In this document: piece after piece, positions 62,347-64,000 of the stretch
How positions within the stretch are numbered: the first letter of the stretch is position 1
Layout: each line of letters begins with the position of its first letter
Source: Procambarus clarkii
Taxonomy: Eukaryota; Arthropoda; Malacostraca; Decapoda; Cambaridae
Assembly: GCF_040958095.1 (NCBI RefSeq)
Contig: NC_091232.1
Location: forward strand, 24,071,103 to 24,135,102
Direction: 5' to 3'
DNA: 64,000 nucleotides
Translations under genes and position numbers: made by a program
Notes under the pieces: model-generated
What the model saw: only the letters and a program-made list of their open reading frames with translations
Databases searched by the model: none
What the model was told of the DNA's origin: nothing

Positions 62347-63162
62347 CCGGGGACCCCTGAGCAGTGCGCGGTGTCACAGGCACCAGAGCAGAGCGCGGTG
62401 TCACAGGCACCGGAGCAGAGTGCGGTGTCACAGGCACCGGAGCAGAGCGCGGTGTCACAGGCACCGGAGCAGAGCGCGGTGTCACAGGCACCGGAGCAGA
62501 GCGCGGTGTCACAGGCACCGGAGCAGAGCGCGGTGTCACAGGCCCCGGAGCAGAGCGCGGTGTCACAGGCACCGGAGCAGAGCGCGGTGTCACAGGCACC
62601 GGAGCAGAGCGCGGTGTCACAGGCACCGGAGCAGAGCGCGGTGTCACAGGCACCGGAGCAGGGCACAGTGTCACAGGCACCGGAGCAGGGCACAGTGTCG
62701 GGGGCGCCGCAGCAGAGTGCGGTCCCTGGCAGAGGGACACAAACAAAACAAGGCCCCAAAATCTGCTGGTATTACAAATGGGCTACCTGTAAGCATGGGG
62801 AATCGGGAAGAACAAATGGAACATGTACACACGATCACCCTAGAAAGTGCAGAAACCTCCTCAATACAGGTAAATGTACCAAAAGCTGTGAATTCTTTCA
62901 TCCAGAAATTTGCAAGAACTCTTTGGACAGGAAAGAGTGCTTCAATGCTGAATGTCCAGCTTTTCATATAAGAGGTACCAGGCGAATAAAACCGACAGAC
63001 TACCACTATGAAAACAGCCACTACTCCATCGACCGGGATAATTTTTTAGCAAGAGGAGGAGGAGAAGAATGGCTAAAAATGACCAGACTCTACCACCAAC
63101 TCGATCAAATGCTAGAGAGGACGCAAACACAGTGGCCTCCTTATCAGAGCCTCAGATATTAA
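61909..63162 (+). CDS. Chimeric ORF: RT palm + 9-residue repeats + CCCH fingers
   Basis: One uninterrupted frame of 417 codons. Its first third is RT palm from family B (DLKKAFDRVPHKRL, GVPQGSVLAPVMF, FADDAKII). Immediately after GEHRPHTT it becomes about 14 copies of a 27-bp unit encoding PEQSAVSQA, then three CCCH fingers: CWYYKWATC-(X11)-CTHDH, CRNLLNTGKCTKSCEFFH and CKNSLDRKECFNAECPAFH. The listed first codon is not ATG and the RT frame extends upstream, so the real start is unknown. The finger part is clearly ORF1 of LINE family A. Whether the fusion is translated is unknown. Confidence 0.75.
   Translation: MDLKKAFDRVPHKRLFWKLENTGGVIGTLLTWMKNFLTDRKMRAVIRGNVSDWRNVTSGVPQGSVLAPVMFIVYINDLPVGIQNYMNMFADDAKIIGRIRNLDDCHALQEDLDKISTWSATWQMEFNVNKCHVMECGIGEHRPHTTPGTPEQCAVSQAPEQSAVSQAPEQSAVSQAPEQSAVSQAPEQSAVSQAPEQSAVSQAPEQSAVSQAPEQSAVSQAPEQSAVSQAPEQSAVSQAPEQSAVSQAPEQGTVSQAPEQGTVSGAPQQSAVPGRGTQTKQGPKICWYYKWATCKHGESGRTNGTCTHDHPRKCRNLLNTGKCTKSCEFFHPEICKNSLDRKECFNAECPAFHIRGTRRIKPTDYHYENSHYSIDRDNFLARGGGEEWLKMTRLYHQLDQMLERTQTQWPPYQSLRY
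62355..62727. repeat. 27-bp coding minisatellite
   Basis: About 14 tandem units of CAGAGCGCGGTGTCACAGGC plus ACCGGAG. The length is a multiple of 3 so every copy keeps frame. The first and the last few units carry variants (QC, QGT, GAPQ). Confidence 0.95.
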
Positions 63163-64000
63163 CACCAATTAAAGCATCCAGCACTTCCACTAACACGATA
63201 ACATCATTTATATTTGCCAACATCCAGGGTATAAAAACACGCAAATCCAACAAAGTTCACTTTATAGATGGTCTCCTTCATGAGGCAAATGCAGTGTTTG
63301 CAGCCCTAATGGAAACTCACACAAAGGACTACCTTGATGGTGAAATATGGATCTCAGAATACAATCTCTTCAGATGTGATAGGAAACACCGGCTTCAGGG
63401 TGGGGTCAGCCTCTACATCAAAGACACACTCATCTGTACTGAGCTGCTAAACACCTCAAATGATATGGTGGAAGTGCTGATAGTCAAAATAGAGATCCTA
63501 AATGTAGTTGTTGTCCTTGTATATAAGTCACCGGAGGCAAACCCTCAGCAGTTTACAGACCAACTAATGAAAATAGAGCACTGCTTGGAAAACCTCACAA
63601 ATCCAGCTCCGAACATCATCCTGCTTGGGGACTTCAACCTACGGCACCTGAAATGGAAGCACCTGGCTAATACAGTAATATCAGAAAGAATACCAGGAAG
63701 TAGCCTAAATGAACAGGCACATGCAAATGACCTGCTACGGATATGCGATAGGTTTGCCTTAAACCAGCAAATAGTAGAACCAACTAGGAAGGAGAACACG
63801 CTGGACCTCATTTTCACTAATAATGATGAGTTGATCGGGAACATAATGATTACAAATACCTGTTACTCAGATCACAACTTAATTGAAGTTCTGACAACCA
63901 TGGGGAATGGACCTTCAAAACCAGTCCAGATTCCCGGTGGAGGAGATTTCAGCAAATTCAACTTCAATAATAAACGGATAAACTGGGAGCAAATAAACCA
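63069..64000 (+). CDS. LINE family A ORF2, endonuclease part, runs off the window
   Basis: Starts at ATG 63069 (MAKNDQTLPPTRSN) and stays open to the window end, at least 310 codons. It overlaps ORF1 (stop 63162) by about 94 nt in the -1 frame. Endonuclease motifs are SFIFANIQGIKTRK, AALMETHTKDYLDGEIW (catalytic Glu present), NLFRCDRKHRLQGGVSLYIK, ILLGDFNLRHLKW, LDLIFTNND and CYSDHNLIE, all intact. The RT should follow outside the window. By eye about 60-65 percent identical to the endonuclease at 50852-51934. Confidence 0.9.
   Translation, partial: MAKNDQTLPPTRSNAREDANTVASLSEPQILTPIKASSTSTNTITSFIFANIQGIKTRKSNKVHFIDGLLHEANAVFAALMETHTKDYLDGEIWISEYNLFRCDRKHRLQGGVSLYIKDTLICTELLNTSNDMVEVLIVKIEILNVVVVLVYKSPEANPQQFTDQLMKIEHCLENLTNPAPNIILLGDFNLRHLKWKHLANTVISERIPGSSLNEQAHANDLLRICDRFALNQQIVEPTRKENTLDLIFTNNDELIGNIMITNTCYSDHNLIEVLTTMGNGPSKPVQIPGGGDFSKFNFNNKRINWEQIN

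Noticed and set aside
62232..62759. Minus-strand repeat proteins (SGACDTALC and SAPVPVTPR types)
   Set aside because: Shadows of the 27-bp coding minisatellite; the plus frame is the one continuous with zinc fingers.

Overview
This is eukaryotic, repeat-saturated DNA, most consistent with an arthropod and probably a decapod crustacean. The reasons are canonical arthropod histones (H4, H1, H2A), a metazoan 5S rRNA gene, abundant GGTTA/TTAGG pentamers (the arthropod telomere unit), very long (TA)n tracts, a Penelope-like element and several LINE clades. No bacterial operon structure exists here. Most open frames are transposon proteins or artefacts of tandem repeats.

Region 1 (about 1-14 kb) is a broken histone plus 5S rRNA cluster: H4 (+), H1 (-), 5S rRNA (+), H2A (-), and an orphan TATA promoter. 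No H3 or H2B was found. Three LINE insertions dismember it: a nearly complete element at 1-3705, an ORF1-only relative at about 3706-5958 that runs into the H4 promoter, and a 5'-truncated copy (10901-12708, minus) nearly identical to the first that stops about 15-20 bp downstream of the orphan TATA box. H1 and H2A each carry one single-base indel.

Region 2 (about 14-24.7 kb) holds a LINE fragment beside a 500-N gap, tRNA-headed SINEs, a 34-bp minisatellite and a decayed Ty3/gypsy pol. Region 3 (24.7-46.3 kb) is a 23/27-bp satellite present in four same-orientation blocks, separated by a decayed LINE, three tandem 389-bp palindromic MITEs with telomere-like cores, a Penelope-like RT/GIY-YIG fragment, a Ty3/gypsy ORF with order gag-PR-IN and no RT, a possible 2.2-kb LTR, and an RTE-like LINE with a 9-bp target duplication.

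Region 4 (46.3-50.3 kb) is a non-autonomous LTR retrotransposon with LTR, primer-binding site, polypurine tract and a second LTR, but no pol. Region 5 (50.3-64 kb) is a chain of CR1-like LINE pieces. One family (A) has an ORF1 with three CCCH zinc fingers overlapped in the -1 frame by the endonuclease ORF. Another (B) has a nearly intact ORF2. At 61.4-63.2 kb a piece of B reverse transcriptase is fused in frame to a 9-residue tandem repeat and the A-type zinc fingers. A pogo/Tigger transposase fragment and SINEs lie between.

The strongest candidates for something under-described are the CCCH-finger LINE family with its -1 overlapping ORFs and recombinant derivatives, the telomere-repeat palindromic MITE, the RT-less gag-PR-IN element, and the LINE/histone promoter junctions. 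All calls come from reading the sequence without database searches.
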